DNA of 6,897 bases, from assembly GCA_937974415.1 (NCBI GenBank), contig CALJXB010000018.1, positions 1 through 6,897 of the forward strand, read 5' to 3'. Shown piece after piece: positions 5,918 through 6,897 of this stretch. Every line of letters starts with the position of its first letter. Position 1 is the stretch's first letter. Source of the DNA: an uncultured Kiloniellales bacterium. GTDB taxonomy: Bacteria > Pseudomonadota > Alphaproteobacteria > Kiloniellales > JAKSDN01. The notes under the pieces were generated by a model, which was given only the letters and a program-made list of their open reading frames with translations, had not been told where the DNA came from and did no database searches. A program made the position numbers and the translations under genes.

Positions 5918-5970
5918 CACGGCGGCGGTCCACGGCGGCGGTCCACGGGGCAATCCACGGGGCAATTCAC
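5918..5970. repeat. Tandem CAC-led repeats after the efflux gene
   Basis: Two copies of CACGGCGGCGGTC (5918-5930, 5931-5943) run straight into two near-copies of a 12-mer, CACGGGGCAATC (5944-5955) and CACGGGGCAATT (5956-5967), then CAC. The array starts three bases after the stop codon. The GGCAATCCACGG inside it is identical to the sequence upstream of the same gene. It shows two repeat types that share the CACGG lead, which suggests expansion by slippage with later change. Confidence 0.75.
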
Positions 5971-5975
5971 GGCGC

Positions 5976-5993
5976 GCTTAGCAATGCCTAAGC
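5976..5993. terminator. Small hairpin downstream of the efflux gene
   Basis: GCTTAG-CAATGC-CTAAGC forms a perfect six-pair stem with a six-base loop 62 bp after the efflux stop. No T-run follows on either strand, so it is at best a weak terminator or an RNA end-protecting stem. It overlaps the start of the broken small gene. Confidence 0.25.
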
Positions 5994-6190
5994 CTTCGCC
6001 GATCGCGGCAAGCATCGATATGCGCCACTGTATTGCGAATGAGTTGCATTAGCAGATCTGGCGCCATGTCGATCCACAGCTTCTGGCCGAGTTCCTGATC
6101 CAGGCAGCGCGAACCTACGCCCAGGGCAAAGACAGACAGAGCGAAAAGTCGGGTGAGGAGAGCAACATCGCCCCTGGCCCTTCGGGCTGA
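5984..6190 (+). pseudogene. Probable small gene interrupted by one amber codon
   Basis: From ATG 5984 the frame reads MPKPSPIAASIDMRHCIANE, then LH, a TAG at 6050-6052, then QIWRHVDPQLLAEFLIQAAR, then TYAQGKDRQSEKSGEESNIAPGPSG, ending at TGA 6188-6190. The 45 codons after the amber have natural composition and codon use, with an amphipathic helix-like stretch (DPQLLAEFLIQAARTYAQ). The amber is one base from CAG, which would give HQQIW. The whole would be 68 residues. No Shine-Dalgarno is seen before ATG 5984; an internal ATG at 6020 is the other choice. I do not recognise the family. A decayed copy, a sequencing error or chance are all possible. Confidence 0.4.
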
Positions 6191-6284
6191 GCGTCTCGCG
6201 CGATCGTCTGGCCACGGCCCGGCCCGCCTCACCTCCCGCCTGCAGGCCGCCAGGCTCTCCAGCCGCCTCGCCGCAAGCCGATTT

Positions 6285-6310
6285 GGCTCGATTTTCGAAG
6301 ATTTCGAGCC
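6285..6310. promoter_or_regulatory. Inverted repeat upstream of the small membrane protein
   Basis: GGCTCGA (6285-6291) and TCGAGCC (6304-6310) are perfect seven-base arms around twelve bases. It lies about 60 bp before ATG 6371. It could be an operator or a hairpin; no T-run follows. A TATCCT-like -10 lies near 6344-6349, without a convincing -35. Confidence 0.3.
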
Positions 6311-6370
6311 GGCGGGTATGCCCGACTCGCTCCGAATGTGTTATCCTTAATAGTGGGAGGTGGGCCCACG

Positions 6371-6568
6371 ATGCGTCAATTCTCAACGATTCTTTTTGTC
6401 ATTTACCTGGTCCTCGGCTTGGGGACCGGGGTGGTCTACTACACGAAGGGGCAGACCCTGGCCGGATCCGAGACCGGCAGGGACCAGTTGCCCTTGGAGG
6501 CCTCAATGATCGCGGTTGCCTGGCCCTTTCATATCCACGACATCTTGACGGGGCATGACCCGCGATAG
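6371..6568 (+). CDS. Small predicted membrane protein, function unknown
   Basis: This is a 65-residue protein with one clear transmembrane helix near the N-terminus (about 4-25, FSTILFVIYLVLGLGTGVVY), a short polar loop (KGQTLAGSETGRDQLP) and a second, weaker hydrophobic stretch at 43-54 (EASMIAVAWPFHI). ATG 6371 is chosen because GGAGG (6356-6360) lies ten bases upstream; an earlier ATG at 6338 has no such site and adds a polar tail. A perfect palindrome GTGGGCCCAC (6360-6369) fills the space between the ribosome site and the start. Codon use looks real. I recognise no family. It may be co-transcribed with the transporter that starts 94 bp downstream. Confidence 0.65.
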   Translation: MRQFSTILFVIYLVLGLGTGVVYYTKGQTLAGSETGRDQLPLEASMIAVAWPFHIHDILTGHDPR

Positions 6569-6661
6569 CCGTCGCGCCGTGGGGCCGCGTTGCGATAACC
6601 CGGCGGTGCTGCGGAGCCGACGGGAGACGGCCTAACGGATTTTGAGCGAGGCACCTCGAGC

Positions 6662-6897
6662 GTGATCCACGCCCGCCATGGCCCGATCCTGGTCGTCATT
6701 TTCGCCGCCTCCCTGTGGGGGCTCTTCTGGCTGCCGCTGCGCGGCTTCGAGGAGATGGGCCTGGCCGCCGGCTGGGCCACCCTCAGCCAGCTCTCGACCC
6801 CGGCCTTGTTCCTCGTGCCGCTGGCCCTCTGGCGGGCGACCGGCGGCCGGGCCACCGGCCTGGGTCAGCCCGTGACCGGCCTGCTCATCGGCGGCGC
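6662..6897 (+). CDS. N-terminal part of an EamA/DMT-type transporter (cut by right edge)
   Basis: From GTG 6662 the frame stays open for 78 codons to the window end. Residues 8-26 form a first hydrophobic helix ending in SLWGLFWLPLRGFEEMGL (17-34), and a second helix follows at about 41-57 (LSQLSTPALFLVPLALW), then a short loop and a third starting near 71. A W-G-x-x-(W/F) turn in helix 1, followed by a loop and AGWAT, is typical of drug/metabolite transporters with EamA repeats, which usually have about ten helices and 280-300 residues. The start is GTG with GAGG (6648-6651) ten bases upstream; ATG 6678 is in another frame. The ribosome site lies inside a palindrome, CGAGG-CA-CCTCG (6647-6658). 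The substrate is unknown. Confidence 0.7.
   Translation, partial: MIHARHGPILVVIFAASLWGLFWLPLRGFEEMGLAAGWATLSQLSTPALFLVPLALWRATGGRATGLGQPVTGLLIGG

Noticed and set aside
4535..5965. 476-codon antisense frame opposite the efflux gene
   Set aside because: Composition is dominated by Gly, Asp, His and Arg, typical of the reverse of a GC-rich membrane protein gene, with no recognisable fold and no ribosome site.
4655..5970. Short tandem repeats read as a CRISPR array
   Set aside because: The 10-13 bp units abut with no unique spacers and there are no cas genes, so this is not CRISPR.
4495..5991. Long 498-codon plus-strand frame across the efflux gene
   Set aside because: It is rich in Arg, Pro, His and Gly with no domain, and it overlays the well-supported Bcr/CflA frame. 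It is a by-product of high GC at third positions.
5988..6386. 132-codon minus-strand frame in the gap after the efflux gene
   Set aside because: No domain, Arg/Ser-rich composition and no ribosome site. The plus-strand broken ORF in the same place has a more natural protein composition.

Overview
The window looks like chromosomal DNA from a GC-rich member of the Pseudomonadota. A gammaproteobacterium, perhaps of the purple sulfur bacterial type, is my best guess. That rests on gene families (Bcr/CflA transporter, TAXI binding protein, ATP-type UspA, FNR-like operators), not on a marker gene, so the taxonomy is inference.

Layout. Positions 1-4390 carry five genes on the minus strand. From left to right they are: the first codons of a regulator with a BTAD/SARP-like N-terminus (cut by the left edge); a lipoprotein glycoside hydrolase of the GH128/Asl1 type (229-1164); a universal stress protein (1781-2317); a TAXI-family periplasmic solute-binding protein (2747-3718); and a two-CBS-domain protein (3974-4390). 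They are separated by 120-620 bp gaps, so they are probably separate transcription units. From 4706 the strand switches. A Bcr/CflA-type drug efflux transporter (4706-5914), a probable small broken gene (5984-6190), a 65-residue membrane protein (6371-6568) and the start of an EamA/DMT-type transporter (6662 to the right edge) all read on the plus strand.

How they may work together. The stress protein and the CBS protein each have an FNR/Crp-superfamily-like inverted repeat upstream. In both cases the repeat is centred 41.5 bp before the start site predicted from a plausible -10 hexamer, which is the class II activator geometry. This suggests both are switched on by low oxygen or a related signal. 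The TAXI gene between them lacks such a site, has no permease partner in view and looks lower in GC. The remaining genes show no evident pathway link.

Noncoding regions. The gaps hold several repeats: a 28-bp dispersed repeat at 191-218 and 4601-4628; short tandem repeats sharing the 12-mer GGCAATCCACGG on both sides of the efflux gene; and a perfect 12-bp inverted repeat bounding 1651-1766. I found no rRNA, tRNA, CRISPR array, transposase or phage gene, and no clear multi-gene novel system. The most interesting signals are the paired FNR-like promoters, the repeat framing of the efflux gene and the amber-interrupted small ORF.
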